In this document: positions 13,720 to 13,806 of the stretch, one piece after another
Layout: each line of letters opens with the position of its first letter
Numbering within the stretch: the first letter of the stretch is position 1
NCBI GenBank assembly: GCA_030637845.1
Contig: DAOWFT010000019.1
Coordinates: forward strand, 1 to 13,806
Direction: 5' to 3'
Source of the DNA: Thalassospiraceae bacterium
GTDB lineage: Bacteria > Pseudomonadota > Alphaproteobacteria > Rhodospirillales > Magnetovibrionaceae
DNA length: 13,806 nucleotides
Position numbers and translations under genes: made by a program
Notes under the pieces: model-generated
Database searches by the model: none
The model's input: the letters and a program-made list of their open reading frames with translations, nothing else
What the model was told of the DNA's origin: nothing

Positions 13720-13806
13720 TTAATGTGCGCTAAGGGGCTCTAGCTCGTTTTGTCGTACCGTAATAATGGCGGCATCCCTGTTTTCAACAGTGGCAAGTTC
13801 TGTGCC
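13720..13806 (-). CDS. C-terminal end of a DUF1150-like protein (partial)
   Basis: The minus strand reads open from the window edge to a TAA at 13720-13722, giving 28 residues that end in RQNELEPLSAH. DUF1150 proteins, small and mostly alphaproteobacterial, end in a similar pattern: an acidic-basic pair, alanines, then N-x-L-x-x-V-S-x-H. They often sit beside a small heat-shock protein gene. The gene converges with ptsN, with about 93 bases between that hold only the repeat copies and AT-rich DNA. The protein start and most of the sequence lie outside the window, so the assignment is tentative, though coding potential looks good. Confidence 0.5.
   Translation of the reverse strand, partial: GTELATVENRDAAIITVRQNELEPLSAH

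Overview
This 13.8 kb window is chromosomal core-genome DNA from an alphaproteobacterium. By eye the base composition is moderate. The main evidence is gene order. Ribonuclease D (short form), kdsD/kpsF, lptC, lptA, lptB, rpoN, a long-form hpf and ptsN run in one direction, as is typical of alphaproteobacteria. The right edge carries the end of a protein resembling DUF1150, a mostly alphaproteobacterial family. Protein sequences fit a Rhodospirillales-like or marine alphaproteobacterium, but I cannot name a genus.

Layout. Left (1-3167, + strand): the 3' part of folD, an NnrU-family membrane protein and lepA. A convergent minus-strand gene for a small two-helix membrane protein with an acidic tail follows (3184-3708). 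Next are a tRNA-Ser(GGA) with promoter and terminator, and a small MarR-type regulator (4087-4440). On the minus strand lie a complex I NDUFA9-like NAD(P)-binding protein and, upstream of it, a class I methyltransferase. Between the methyltransferase start and tRNA-Leu(CAG) sits a potential long irregular hairpin that may be a structured RNA. From 6551 to 13626 runs the rnd-kdsD-lptCAB-rpoN-hpf-ptsN series. The window ends in a convergent minus-strand gene. No stretch longer than 300 bases lacks a gene.

How the genes relate. KdsD makes the arabinose 5-phosphate used for Kdo, and LptC, LptA and LptB belong to the machine that carries finished LPS to the outer membrane. RpoN, HPF and PtsN link nitrogen-type sigma-54 transcription, ribosome hibernation and the nitrogen PTS. 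I see no defence system, CRISPR array, insertion sequence or phage.

The least expected signal is a set of short tandem duplications with periods of 12-28 bases. Three of them (complex I-like gene, methyltransferase, ptsN) straddle a TAG stop codon, so the last codons are repeated beyond the end of the gene. Others lie in the acidic tail of the membrane protein, in region II of RpoN and in the lptB-rpoN gap. Two further points deserve a look: an apparent 28-residue in-frame insertion with a hairpin in the NDUFA9-like gene, and the possible structured RNA upstream of tRNA-Leu. I found no clear new multi-gene system.
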